From Macrostomum hystrix (Eukaryota; Platyhelminthes; Macrostomidae), in assembly GCA_950097015.1 (NCBI GenBank), contig CATNEN010000038.1, positions 3,369,501 through 3,433,500 of the forward strand: a stretch of 64,000 nt of DNA, in the 5' to 3' direction. The number at the start of each line of letters is the position of its first letter. The first letter of the stretch is position 1. The notes beneath the pieces are model-generated. The model did not search any database. It worked only from the letters and a program-made list of their open reading frames with translations, and had not been told where the DNA came from. Below, piece after piece: positions 33,701 through 46,450 of the stretch. A program made the position numbers and the translations under genes.

Positions 33701-36700
33701 AAAGAGATCGATCGATTGGCAATTCATAGCAATGAATAAATAGTAAAGTACCAGAGATCATAAAGCACAATCATACTTGTTGTAGGCACGGTAGTTGTCA
33801 GCGTCGTAGTCAGAGTTGTTGATGTCGTTGTAGTTGTCGTTGATGGTGTTGTTGTGGTTGTTGTGGTTGGCGTTGTCGTAGTGGATGTGGTAGTTGTTGT
33901 TGGAGTAGTTAAACAAGTGCTGTTCAACAGTGTAAAGCAAGCCTTGATGGAGATGTACGCACGAAACGCGGTATCAGAGCTAAACGCGCTTTTCAGCTGC
34001 TGCGGAGAGATCCGCACACCGGTTAGCATCATGCCTGTTGGCGGAGTGAAGCATAGCGGATCGGACACCCCCGGTGCCGACTGGCTGGCTGAAAGAATGT
34101 TTGGACTGTAGCTCCCACCATAGACCGTTTGGTACAGGATGTACGAGGTCTGAATGTTTCCGAGGAGACAAATCTGAAAGTTTTATGATCTGGCGATTGT
34201 AAAACAGCATTCCATATTACTATTTTTTTAAGAAATGGCAGATCCAGAAATAAAGTAAAAACTACTCACACTTTCAACTTTAATCGGCGAGCGACATCCG
34301 AATACGGAAAGATCAACAGTCATAGCAAATGACCCTCCAAGAGGAAGTATGTACCCAGAAACAGTCGAGGTAGCTCCGCTAATTGCAAATGGTGGAATAA
34401 ATCGCTCATCAGATAAGCCATCAACAGCACATGATGCTGTTGTGGTTGTAACAGTTGTGCTAGTACTCGTCGTGGTGCTTGTCGTCGGGGTTGACGTCGT
34501 CGGAGTTGTCGTCGTTGTCGACGTCGTGGTTGGTGTGGTTGTGGTGCTTGTTGTTGATGTGGTTGTCGTTGGAGTTGAAGTGGTGGTTGAAGTAGTTGTG
34601 GTAGTGCAGGATGTTGGTAAAGGAGTGAAACAGGCTTCGATAGTGAGGAAGAACTGATACGTTGAGGTGTCTAAAGTTCCACTCTTGAACTCCTGTGGAA
34701 TAACTCTCAACTCGCTTATGGGAAGCATAGGGAAGTAGCAAAGTGGATTTGCTGTGTCGCTCGTGTTGTACAGAGACATGACAAAGAAGTCCCAGAAGAG
34801 GTTAGATCCTTGTCGAATAATTAAATTAGCTCTTTTAACGTTGCCACCGAAAAGACAAATCTAGAATGTGCGAATTATCAAGTCAAAATATATATGAGAG
34901 CGTGTTAGAAAGCTTTAATTACTTCTAAGTTATAAAAACTTACCCGGTTAATTAGTATGGGAGTACGGCATCCAGAAACTGATATGTCTATATAAACACC
35001 GTCTACTGAACCCCTAGGTACATTGAATCCAGTGATCGGGTTGTAAGATGGAGCACTGATTGACGAGCTCGGAATATAGACGCCATTAACTCCGTTGACT
35101 AAGCAGGATGTTGTTGTTGTCGGAGTTGTCGTTGTTGTCGTAGTAGCTGTCGTTGTGGTTGTTGGAGTCGTGGAAGTAGTTGTTGGAGTTGTTGAAGTTG
35201 ATGTAGTTGTTGATGTTGTAGAAGTTGTGGCGGTCGTCGTCGTAACAGGCTGGGTTTGGCACGATGCAGAGAGCGAAGTAAAACAGCCCTCGAGATTCAG
35301 GAAGAAAGAATAGTTTACATCGGATGAGGAACTATTTTGCAAGGCGACAGGTGTGATCGCGATGCCGGTTATGTTTGCTCCAAGGGTTATGCAGAGAGGA
35401 GTCGCTGAAGATGAAACGGAAACCAAATTAGATTCTAAGACAAGATCGAAACGACCAGTCGGATAGTTTGTCTGCGTGGACACCGTCACTTGTCTGACAT
35501 TGCCAGTTACACAAACTCGAGTCAAATAAGTCGGACTCGGACGACATCCACCGGCGGTCAAATCGATTATAAGATCCCGACGAGCACTGACAGGCATTTC
35601 ATATCTGCCCGTGACATACGTAGCGCCGATGATAGCCCAGTCTGGAATATATTGCCTATCACTTAGACCATTTATTGCTGGGCATATGGTTGGCTTCACA
35701 GTAGTGGTTGTCGTTGTTGAGGTCGTTGTGGAAGTTGTCGGTGTTGTTGAAGTCGAAGTTGTAGTCGTTGTTGGCGTTGAAGGTGCTGTTGTTGTTGGAG
35801 TAGTTGTCGTAGACGTTGTTGTACTAGTCGTTGGCGTTGTTGTCGTCGTTGGACTCGTTGTTGTTGGGGTTGTTGTTGTCGAGGTCGTCGATGTCGTGGT
35901 CGGAGTTGAAGTGGTTTGTGTTGTTGTCGTTGATGTTGAAGTTGTTGGTGTTGTAGTGGTAGAAGTAGTGGGAGTGGTTGTCGTTGTTGTCGAAGTTGTG
36001 GTTGGAGTTGTGGTTGTCGTAGTTGTTGGTGTCGTGGTTGTCGGTGTTGTTGTTGTGCTGGTTGTGGTTGTACTCGTAGTTGTCAGACAACTGGAATTCA
36101 AATGAACAAAGCATCCGTAGACATTCATATAGAATGCAAAGCTCGGTCCTGTTCCAGCGATTACAGTTTGAGGCATCAGCTGCACTGCGGTCACATCCTT
36201 GTTAATTTGAAGACACAGCAGACCACTACCACCGGTCACGCTTGCTGGGAAAAGTACCAGTCGAGAATTTCGATTGTCCTGGAGCGCAATCAAAGTAGTT
36301 TGCACGTTACCACCTAGACAGACACTAAAGATTCGAGTTGGAGCCCGACATCCACGAGCCGAGACGTCAATCACGATGGAGCCTAGAGGTTGCACAACAA
36401 ACGCTCCAGCGCCGTTGATCATTGCTCCTGTGATGTCCTGGTCGGGAATGAACATGGAGCTCGACATTCCATCCTGTACCGGACAGTCTGAAAGGCATAT
36501 ATGTAACTTTGTGAAGTTGCTGAGAAGTTAACTCAATGTGAAGCGAGCAGAACTGAAAAATCATATGCCTAAATTAATCAAGCCCGTTGATTAGGAAGAA
36601 TTAGAGCAAACTTGCGATTAAAATATAAATAATACACATTAGGCTTACAAGTTGTGGGTGTAGTCGTTGTTGTTGAGGTTGTTGTCGACGTTGTCGGAGT

Positions 36701-39700
36701 TGTAGTTGTTGTGCTGGTAGTTGTTGATGTTGTTGTTGGCGTTGTACTAGTAGTGCTGGTTGTTGTAGGAGTTGTGGTGGTTGTGGTTGGAGTCGTTGTT
36801 GGTGTAGTCATCGTGCTGGTTGTTGTTGGAGTAGTTGTTGTAGTTGCTGTTGGTGTCGTTGTAGTACTAGTGGTTGTTGGTGTCGTTGGCGTCGTGGTCG
36901 ATGTAGCTGTTGATGTTGTCGGTGTGGTCGTCGTAGATGTAGTCGAAGTTGTCGTTGTTGAGGTGGTAGTTGTTAGACAGGTCGCGTTCAGGTTTGTGAA
37001 ACAGCCGTGAATAGAAAGGAAGAAAAAGTACGAAGTGGTTCCTGTCGTCTTAAATAACTGTGGAGCGATTTGAACACTGATGACATCCATGTTAACATCA
37101 ATGCACAGAATTTCTCCTTCCTTTGCGGTAAGCCTAGCCGAGTCTGGTATCAGATAGGGTATTACGAAAGTGTTAAACCGAACTAGAACAAACGCTTGCG
37201 CGACGTTTCCAGCCATGCAGACCTGCAAGAAAAGTGTCATACGTTTAATTTGAAAAAAAAGAAATGAACTTGATCATCGCAATCGGTTTTTATTGTCCAA
37301 ATCTTGTCGCATATTTCATAGATTGCAAATCAGAGAGTATTACTTACCCTCATCACTCGTGTCGCTGGTCGACAGCCCCTAGCAGAGATGTCAACAATTA
37401 TGGACTTTCCGGGCGCCAATGTGAACGCACCCGAGACCTCTCGTCTGCCATCGGTCGCAATGTCAGTTTCCGGTATCATTGAGGGATAAAGAAGGCCGTC
37501 AACAATCGGACAATCTAAAAAACAAATATAAATGAAAATTATAAATCATCAGTAAATTTAAGGCGCCTAATACGACAATGCACTCTCTTTTTAGCTCCTT
37601 TGCTTACGGAATGAGGCATTGCTAACCTTACATTTTATTTTTCTTACGTCTTGTACACATTTTCAAGCTTACAAGTCGTTGTAGGTGCCGTAGTTGTTGT
37701 GCTAGTTGTTGGCGTTGTCGTAGTCGGCGTTGTTGTTGTGGTCGTAGATGTGGTCGTCGGAGTTGTAGTAGTCGAAGATGTGGTCGATGTAGTTGTTGGT
37801 GTCGTTGTTGAAGTGGAAGTTGTGGGAGTGGTAGTCGTTGTTGTAGAAGTAGTGGAAGTTGTCGGAGTCGTTGTTGTTGTGGTGGTGGTCGGAGTTGTTG
37901 TGGATGTTGTTGTGCTTGTTGTCGTCGTAGGTGCAGTGCAAGTGCTTGGAAGCGGTTCAAAGCATCCCTCAATAGTGACAGAAAAACGATAGTGCAGGTT
38001 GGAAGAGTCGTATGATTTTATCATTTGCGGTGCGATTCTCACAGCCGAGATATTAAATCCAAGCGAGTAGCACAGAGAATCGGAAATTGTATCACCAGCT
38101 GTCACAAATGACAGCACAGAGAAAACTAGATTTGACGCGCCGTTTCTCTGTATTAGAATGTTTGCCTGCTTGACGTTTCCATTCAAGCATATCTGCAATA
38201 ATCATGTGTTCGGGTTGTTTTCTCATAGTAATACTCAGCGTTTGATTTTTCAAAGATTTAATAACTAAATTTCTAAATTTTACCCTCTCAATGTAAACAG
38301 GGTTGACACGGCAGTTAATGGCCGACAAATCAATATCCATATAACCAATAGTCGAACGAGGAATGCTGTACCCGAAAATTTCGTCAGACAAGACGCCACT
38401 GACAGAGTAAGGCGGGATGTAGATGTTACTTGAAAGTCCGTTGATCAGCGGGCAAACTAAAATGGGAGCATTTTAGTAGCAATTTATATATCTGACACTT
38501 AAAATGACGAGTAGAGAAAACGTTTACAAAGCATAACTTAAGCGCAGTTCCTACTTGTGGGCTTGGGAGTGGTCGTTGTTGTTGTTGTCGTCGATGTGGT
38601 TGCTGTAGTTGTTGTAGTCGGAGTTGTTGTCGTCGATGTCGTTGTTGGTGTAGGCGTCGTTGTTGTAGGCGTTGTTGTTGTCGATGTTGTTGTTGAAGTC
38701 GATGTCGTTGGTTTTGTAGTAGACGTAGTCGTTGCTGTGGTTGTTGTTGGAGTAGTAGAAGTTGTCGTTGGAGTCGTAGTTGGTGTTGGTGTGGTCGTTG
38801 TTGTTGGGGTTGTTGTCGTTAAAGTTGTTGAGGTGGATGTTGTCGTTGGAGTTGTGGTGGTTGTGGTAGGCGTTGTTGTCGTCGTAGAAGTTGTGGTAGT
38901 TGACGTTGATGTTGTTGGCGTAGTGGTGGTTGTTGTTGTGCTAGTTGTGGGGGTAGGTGTTGTGAGGCATATTGCTGGCAAGGGCAAAAAGCAAGCATTA
39001 ATCGTCAGATAGAACTGGTACTGAGTTCTACTCGCTGCGGAGGACTTGAATTCTAGTGGGAAAATTCCGATCTGGGCTGCAACCAGTTTTATATCGTAGC
39101 AAAGATCGCCCACATCATTCGAATCTGACGCGGTTTTCGGGACGGGTGTGAATGGCCGACTACTCGACTCGCGGTACAAGATGCTAGCTCTCTTGACTGT
39201 TCCACTTATACAGATCTGAAACGATGGGTGAAATCATGCTTTAAACTCCCTTGGTTTGTTCATTCGATAGTTTTTTAACCAACTATACGCTCGTATTGTT
39301 AAAATTGTTAAATTGTTAAAATTAAATTTATGAAATCTGCATGCTCTAGACTTTTCTATTGTCGAGTCTACTGAATGTCGAGAGGAAACTTAAAATCCCT
39401 TGCTTACTACTATAAGTAGGTTCTATAAGGATGTGGTGAATCATCGCAATCCGTCTCACCGATTCAACTAGGATCGGGCTGCGGCAAGTTCCCAGGACCA
39501 GATCAACTAGCATGACATCGTTCTGGTTGACCAACCAGCCTCTGAACGGATCCGACATGGCGAATTGAACAGCGGTTGGCGGAATGTAGGAGAAATCAGA
39601 CATGCCGTTCACGATTCGACAGTCTACAAGGACGAATAGTTCATTATTATTCAACTTAGTCCTACTGCGAAATCATGCTCTGTAAATGCCACTCACAGGT

Positions 39701-41123
39701 CGTCGTTGTTGGTGTGGTAGCCGTGGTGGTTGTCGACGTGGTAGTGCTAGTGGTTGTCGATGTTGTCGCGGTGGTCGTTGCTGTCGTAGGCGTTGTAGTC
39801 GTTGTAGTTGAAGTAGTAGGCGTCGTTGTTGTGCTAGTCGTGCTAGTAGTCGGGGTTGTCGTTGTGGTAGTTGTGGAAGTAGTTTGGCAGCTGTCGTTCA
39901 CTGGCGTGAAGCAGCCATCGATGGTCAGAAACACCTGGTACGAGGAAGCTGAAAGCGCGCCAGACTTTAGTGCGGCGGGATAGAGTGCCAGACGAACCAT
40001 CCGCGCATTGAGGTCATAGCACAGCCGAGATCCGCTGACGTCGGAGAACAGCGTGCTGGATGGTTCAAATGGAATATAGCGACTGCTCATTGTGGGCATA
40101 TACTTGACGAACGCTCGAAGCACGTTGCCAGTCATGCACAGCCTTTGGATGTAGACCTCAGTAGTCCTACAGCCTTCGATAATGAAATCGAATTCCATCT
40201 GCTCGTTGAAGTTGATTAGGAAATCACCCGATAAGCCCGGACGACCACCATTGATGGATTTGTCCGGGATGTAGGACTTCTGCGACAGACCGTTCACATA
40301 GGCGCACACTGAAAGAGAGGCCAGAATTCGCTAAGCCAAAATATGATCGAACAGTTGTCCTTGAGCAAGAAAATTAATTTCACCTAGCTGTAAAATGGTT
40401 ATCGGTATTAGGTAAGGTAGTAGTCAGGGTGGATGTGGTGGCCATGTTCGCAGCTTATGGAATCGCAATAGATGCGGCTGTGCTACCAGTTATAAATGTG
40501 GCCCAAATTGCCCAGGACTAATTATAAATACTCGTACATGTTCATATTCAGCAAATACGCGTGTAATGCATATCTTATATACTAAAAATGAAATGGTTGG
40601 TTGCTTGTAATTGATTTTCTCCCGAACGGCTCAACCGATTTTTCAATCATACTAAAGATTGAACCCAAGGGTCCAAAACTATTTTTACCTGGTGTAGTCG
40701 TTGGCAGCTGCGTCGTTGTCGACGTACTTGCAGTCGTCGTCGTGGTGGTTGTCGGTGTCGTGGTGGTTACGGTGGTAGTCGGCGTTGTCGGAAGTGGCGT
40801 GGTGAAGGCATATTTGGTTGTCAAAGGCACGCATGAGCAGAAAGGTTCCGGTGTTGTGAAACTGGCAGCCGGGCAGCACAGTGCAGCCAGCAGAATGAAT
40901 GCGGCTACACCTGCGGTGACAGCGGTTTATAGCTTCAATTAACGAAATATATTTTTAAGCTAATTTTTAGTCACGAGATAGTCGTTATTTTATTCGATCG
41001 AGCGTATGTTTGATTTTCGTACGCATTTCTTAATTTTACTACTTACGAAGTGCAAACTTGATTAGAATAAATTACAGAATAAATAAGATTGTTCGTAAAT
41101 CAATCAGCTTCACCTTCCAACAT
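27332..41123 (-). CDS. giant transmembrane mucin: 14 F5/8C-like domains with Thr-rich linkers, SEA domain, TM helix
   Basis: Twenty-five coding exons: 41114-41123, 40689-40910, 39697-40308, 39460-39623, 38555-39215, 38284-38456, 37673-38192, 37348-37514, 36649-37222, 34944-36487, 34270-34860, 33777-34173, 33521-33690, 32788-33376, 32491-32654, 31799-32395, 31030-31681, 30777-30946, 30310-30685, 30034-30206, 29532-29937, 29292-29461, 27815-29168, 27533-27726, 27332-27436. They sum to 10755 nt, 3584 residues plus stop, and every junction keeps frame. A signal peptide (MLEGVAAFILLAALCCPAAS) precedes 14 domains of about 125 residues with the pattern C-x(3)-NGLS, IP, IDLT, GCR, VCLxGNV, LCYDL, FFLTI, GCF and a final C. 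Each is followed by a Thr/Ser/Pro linker, a likely O-glycan carrier. A SEA domain, TM helix and 36-residue tail end it. The domain resembles F5/8 type C folds; that is inference. The first exon (10 coding bases) is the least certain. Likely role: surface mucus, glycocalyx or adhesion. Confidence 0.85.
27815..28170 (-). other. SEA domain with GSVVV autocleavage site (in the mucin)
   Basis: Part of exon 23. Begins after the last Thr linker at CICPVNYQPVFKS, with FRFSNLQWFADYSDPNSW, YKQLANYAFESIMKAS and NVVNFQFTAGSVVVTGSMVV. The bases 27939-27953 encode GSVVV, the motif at which SEA domains of MUC1-type mucins break their own backbone between Gly and Ser. All core positions look intact, so the mature protein is probably a noncovalent two-chain complex. 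Confidence 0.85.
34944..36487 (-). other. composite exon of the mucin with two and a half domains
   Basis: A 1544-bp exon that holds domain 5, its linker, domain 6, its linker and the first half of domain 7. It begins phase 1 and ends phase 0, like the usual half-domain exons. The internal introns expected from the other modules are absent, which indicates intron loss or gene conversion from processed copies. Confidence 0.8.
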
Positions 41124-43404
41124 GATCGATCGACTCGCAAGTCGCATTGCTGTTAGTCCAAGCTGGGCGGACACGAGTTGTCGCTGTCACACCCAACAAT
41201 AGTTAAGAAGGTTTGATCTCAGCGTGCTGAACGTCTTGGGCTGCTCAGGTTAGAGACGCTCCCGGCTTGTTTGCGAGCTTTAGTTGGCAAAGCGAGGGGC
41301 GATCGAAGACAGCTTCTTAATATGCAAAGTTCATTCTCGACCTGCACGAGTTTGAAGAATTGCCACTCGAGTGAAGTCCAACCAGTTCGGCAGCCGCGCC
41401 CATCGCCGCCCACCCCCTCCAGAAAATAATATCTTCAACTGGTGTTCCTTTCTCATTGTATCTGTGAAACTACCCTATTCTCGGCTTTTCTCGCATCATC
41501 CTTCCACCTTTCGATCTTCTCTATTCAGTAGCGACCGCGTCGAGTAGTCTGCCTCCCCGCTGACAGCAATCCCGCGCTCCCTGTGTGATCGCCGCGGTTC
41601 GGTCCGCAGAGTTTGGGTGGCCAATGCAGAAAAGCATGAGTCTAATTCGGCTCAGCCTATGAAACAGAGTCCTGGCCTGAGCATGCTGGAGCAATGAATG
41701 GCCAGGAGATGGCTGCGTGTCTGCGTGAAAAGTGCAGAGTGTCTATAAAAGGTAATGCATGAACTCAAATTTTCACAAAGAATTTAGAAAACAGTGGCTG
41801 TAAAAAACCCGCTAAAGGATTACACCATCTGTTCACTTTTCCAAATTATCAATTAAGACCTATATATCGTATATTACAGCAAGAAAAACTCTAATCTGTG
41901 CCAAGTGTACAAGATATGGATGTGAGGTTAATTAGAAGCGAATTGCAAGGTTCGACAAGTGCATTGTTAGGATTGTGAGCAAGATCTGCTCAAGTGGTGG
42001 GGTGGCGACCCTACGCAGGACTTCACTAAACTGCTTCCAGACTTCAACGCAGCTATAGGAAGACAAGTTTTTGTTTCCAAATAAAGTAACAAATGATTTT
42101 CTTTCATTCTCAGAGGAAATAAGCTTGCATCACTGGAACAGCCCGCCGTTGCTAGCCACCCACTCTCATCTTGAGCTTGAATAAGAAGCGTAAAGCATTG
42201 ACGACCTGTCCATTACGCCCCAGGAGAGGCAGCAGGCGATTTTCTGAGCGAGCTTTCATCAACCATTTTTGGAATGCTTTGTAACGCACCTTTAATTCTT
42301 CTTCTCGTCACCTTCAGAAATGTTTTTTGGAGCCACGATGTACTAAAAAAGCGGATATTTCTTGTAGTACTATTCGTTTTGTTACAAATGAAATCAACTT
42401 TACGTGACAATACTTCGTTGAACACGCCTATTCGATTCGAATAACGGGACAAACTAAAGATTTCAAACTTTACAGACCTTTATAGATATGATGCCACCTA
42501 AAGAATGTCTAGTATCCATGATGACAATTATCCAATATTTTATGTTCAGACAGGCAATACACCCAACGAAAATGTGTTATTACTCATAAAATTAAGAGAC
42601 TAGACCAGATTTCACAAGAAATCATCAGATTATGATGTTAGCAACCATGCACAAGGATTTCTTCCTGATTTATTTAGGACCTTTGGGTTTTCCGTTTGCC
42701 ATGGCCTCTTGGCAGAATCGAGCTCAGGCCGACTTGAACGGGGTCTCAGCTGTTCGAGGTAGCTTAAAGAATAACGCGAACTATAATTTAGCTTTAGCAG
42801 GCCAGGTTCGGGGCAGGTCACAATGCTCACGAACTGCAGCCAGGGCTCTTAGGCAACGAACAAATGAAGGCCAACTTACAATAACAGAGGCGCAAATGTT
42901 TCCACATGAATGAGCATTTATCATTTCTCATGTGTGCTCACGCACTGCAGCATGGCATCTTTGGCTTTCCGTTTAGAAAAAAAACTTACTTGTCATTTTT
43001 TAGTGATGGCACCACCCCTCGGGACAGGTCTGCTTATGGCACAATGAGTGCGCCCCCTTCCTTAAGAGAGCTCACATGCCCAAGCTTATTGTGTCTACTA
43101 GGAGAGAGATGCAGCGCGCCATTGACCACAGGTGTCCTATCTGATGGCAAGTATTGCCCGCAGTTCCAGAACTGACAATTTTGCAACAGCAGAGTGCCAA
43201 AACCTTTTGTTCAACTTGATTCTCGGGACCAACCCAGCCACTGTCTTGACCCATGCAGTAGATTTCGATTGTAAATGACGCTTGTAAATTTGTTTTTTAT
43301 TTTATTTTTTCTCGTGTGAGTAGAGAGAAATTTCCGGATTTTTGTGCAATAATCTTTAAATATTATACAGTAAACTACTAAATTTGCTGCAAATCTAGGA
43401 ACTA
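41124..43404. other. intergenic stretch upstream of the mucin, no gene recognised
   Basis: Contains the presumed mucin promoter next to 41123. Short open frames at 42213-42452 and 42630-43175 show no motif. A phrase around gctcacgaactgcag (42828) and gctcacgcactgcag (42939) occurs twice, suggesting an old duplication. Confidence 0.4.
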
Positions 43405-43409
43405 TTTAT

Positions 43410-44505
43410 TAGCCATCTGGGGTGTATATTAGCCATCTGGGGTGTGTATTAGCCATCGGGGTGTGTATTAGCCATCTGGGGTGTGTATTAGCCATCTGGG
43501 GTGTGTATTAGCCATCTGGGGTGTGTATTAGCCATCTGGGGTGTATAATAGCCATCTGGGGTGTAAATTAGCCATCTGGGGTGTGTATATTAGCCATCTG
43601 GGGTGTGTATTAGCCATCTGGGGTGTGTATTAGCCATCTGGGGTGTGTATTAGCCATCCGGGGTCTGTATTAGCCATCTGGGGTGTGTATTAGCCATCTG
43701 GCGTGTGTATTAGCAATCTGGGGTGTATATTAGCCATCTGGGGTGTGTATTAGCCATCTGGGGTCTGTATTAGCCATCTGGGGTGTGTATTAGCAATCTG
43801 GGGTGTATATTATCCATCTGGGGTCTGTATTAGCCATCTGGGGTGTGTATTAGCCATCTGGGGTGTGTATTAGCCATCTGGGGTGTGTATTAGCAATCTG
43901 GGGTGTATATTATCCATCTGGGGTGTATATTAGCCATCTGGGGTGTATATTAGCCATCTGGGGTGTATATTAGCCATCTGGGGTGTATATTAGCCATCTG
44001 GGGTGTAAATTAGCCATCTGGGGTGTGTATATTAGCCATCTGGGGTGTGTATTAGCCATCTGGGGTGTGTATTAGCCATCTGGGGTGTGTATTAGCCATC
44101 CGGGGTCTGTATTAGCCATCTGGGGTGTGTATTAGCCATCTGGCGTGTGTATTAGCCATCTGGCGTGTGTATTAGCAATCTGGGGTGTATATTAGCCATC
44201 TGGGGTGTGTATTAGCCATCTGGGGTCTGTATTAGCCATCTGGGGTGTGTATTAGCAATCTGGGGTGTATATTATCCATCTGGGGTGTATATTATCCATC
44301 TGGGGTGTGTATTAGCCATCTGGGGTGTGTATTAGCCATCTGGGGTGTGTATTAGCAATCTGGGGTGTATATTATCCATCTGGGGTGTATATTAGCCATC
44401 TGGGGTGTATATTAGCCATCTGGGGTGTATATTAGCCATCTGGGGTGTATATTAGCCATCTGGGGTGTGTATTAGCAATCTGGGGTGTGTATTAGCCATC
44501 TGGGT
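43410..44505. repeat. minisatellite, 20-bp unit
   Basis: About 55 copies of ATTAGCCATCTGGGGTGTGT. The variants (GCAATC, TATCC, CCGGGGTCTG, GGCGTG) recur in the same order about 440-460 bp apart, so a block of some 22 units has been duplicated. Confidence 0.95.
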
Positions 44506-45005
44506 ATCAGTATTTGAGGGAGCCATTATTTGCCTCGTGAGGGTGTCATTATTGGCCATCGAGTCTTTTATTACTGGTCATCTGAGATCGAGTGTCATTC
44601 AAGATTATGAACTTATTATAGTAGTTGTCAATCCATTCTGAAATGATTGAGTGTACCCCAAGATATAGAAATTTCATTGGGATTTATTCCGATATTACTA
44701 ACAAAGTTCTGTCACTTCTGCCTGACCCTAATTACACTGTACGAGTAGACACATCTATGCCTTTTAATGTATGAAGCTTACAAGCACTCGCTGAACCCTG
44801 ACAGGAAAAGCAGCTCGACTCAGACGAACTCAACTGAGTCAAGAATCAAGTCACCAGCCCTTTCAGACCGTCTAAAAGGGTTCTGGCCAAAGATTTCATT
44901 TTCCCGTAAGACCTAGTGAATTACAACCCTATACACGAATTTGCACTGCGCCTCAGTGCGGCCTTGCCAGGCCTTCAAACTTTATCAGCACGTCACTCGA
45001 ATTCC

Positions 45006-45183
45006 GTGGTCACCGGAATTGACTTTACCTACACGGAGCTGCTGGACCTTCAACAAGTGGCACCAGCCGACTATAGACATACTGATGGAAATTTCTCTAC
45101 TTTCGCTGAGTTATCAAGCCTCGATATTGGGCTGGACTTGTTGAAGGTCCAGAAGCTCCGTCTAGGTAAAGGTCGGTGACCAC
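45006..45183. repeat. imperfect inverted repeat, about 50-bp arms, about 77-bp loop
   Basis: The left arm 45006-45058 (starts GTGGTCACCGG, ends GGACCTTCAACAAGT) is matched by the right arm 45136-45183 read on the other strand, with few mismatches. The GC-richer arms stand out from the spacer. It could fold into a long RNA hairpin if transcribed. Confidence 0.85.
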
Positions 45184-46229
45184 CGAAGTCTGAGATGATG
45201 CAGGCAAATTTGGGTTTCAGAAGATGCGCAACAAAAAGTTGGCCCGTGTTATTTTCTGAGTTTTGTGTGCTTGCGTTGCTCCGTTCGGGTGCAGCAAATC
45301 CCCTTGATAGTTCTACTGTTAAGATCAGTTTTGAGCACAATTATCACTTTATTAAAAATATTTTATGCGACACTCGTAGGCATTCTCATCGGACATTTGT
45401 TTTCAAGCTTAGCACGTTCTACCGATTGGGTCCGGTAATGTCCTCCTAGAAGGAGGAGTTCTCCCAGCTCAAATGAAATAACAAATTAATCCAACAGTTC
45501 ACAGCTCCATCTGAAGACAGGAACAGGTCGCATTCAAGCATTCAGTCTTGATAATTGTGAGCACTCGTGAGACTCTTCGTACTCCTTTGGAAGCCACTCA
45601 ATTATCAGCTAGCCTATCCACAGCCATCAGAGTATTTCACGGCTAGATAATGAGACTGTGACGCCCACACGTACTGGGCAGCTGGGGCGAACTCAGCTGA
45701 GAATGCTCCGAACTCTTAAACCGGTCTGAAATCCAGATGGTGCAATCTAAGGCAACGCCCATGTCTTGAGAGGGGGAGAGCAGAGAAAATAGACTTTATT
45801 CTCATGAAAAAACATTTGTAAAGTCGACGAAACTTAAATAAATGTAGCAGCATGCGCTGACAATCTACTGAACTGAGCTGAATAACAGTAGTACGATGTG
45901 AATGATTAACGTATAATTTATAACACGAAAATTAGACAATGATAAAATCACACACGATAAAAATAGACGAAAAATGAAAAGAAAATTGCGAATCATTTTA
46001 ACCGTCCGAAAAGTCGAATTATTGTTATTTTAAATTTTCGTATTATAAATCTATATATATAGATACTTCGATTTGCCAATAACCAAGAACATGAAAGACC
46101 AAAAAAGAGATGGACTCAGAGATGTGCTTAACATGCCTCACACAAATTGTTTTTGTGTCTAATAAAATGTGCTTTTTCTTTGTCTAAACAAAAAATTAAA
46201 CTAGCCATCCCCCAATGGGTCTTGTAAAG
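45184..46229. other. AT-rich spacer, nothing recognised
   Basis: No array, RNA gene or exon that I can support. Confidence 0.4.
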
Positions 46230-46450
46230 CTATTGCGCGGCGCACCTGAAGACTGCGTACGACTGTTCAGTCCATGGACTGGAGGACTGCCACACCCACC
46301 ATTAGCCACCCCAGCTGATGCTGGTACCAATTTAACCGCTGGGTGAACTGAAGCAACGCATATTTAAATGTCTATAGGATACTAATTGTTCCAGTGTAAT
46401 TGGGAATCGAACCCCTGACCTTACAAACTTTGTGTTGCGTCCCAAGCAAC
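46230..46450 (-). mobile_element. tRNA-derived SINE, GTCCATGGAC family (copy 3)
   Basis: On the minus strand a perfect Pol III box B, GGTTCGATTCC (46403-46413), lies in the head, followed by CAGCGGTTAAATTGG, CATCAGCTGGGG and GTCCATGGAC (46270-46279). The most complete copy together with 52475. Confidence 0.75.

Noticed and set aside
28171-39983. Many plus-strand frames of nearly pure valine and glycine
   Set aside because: They are the antisense of the Thr (ACN) linkers of the mucin.
42213-43175. Several frames of 66-93 codons as genes
   Set aside because: No motif, no splice context and AT-rich codon use unlike the neighbours.
44916-45449. Frames of 84-89 codons near the foldback
   Set aside because: They overlap the inverted repeat on both strands and show no domain.
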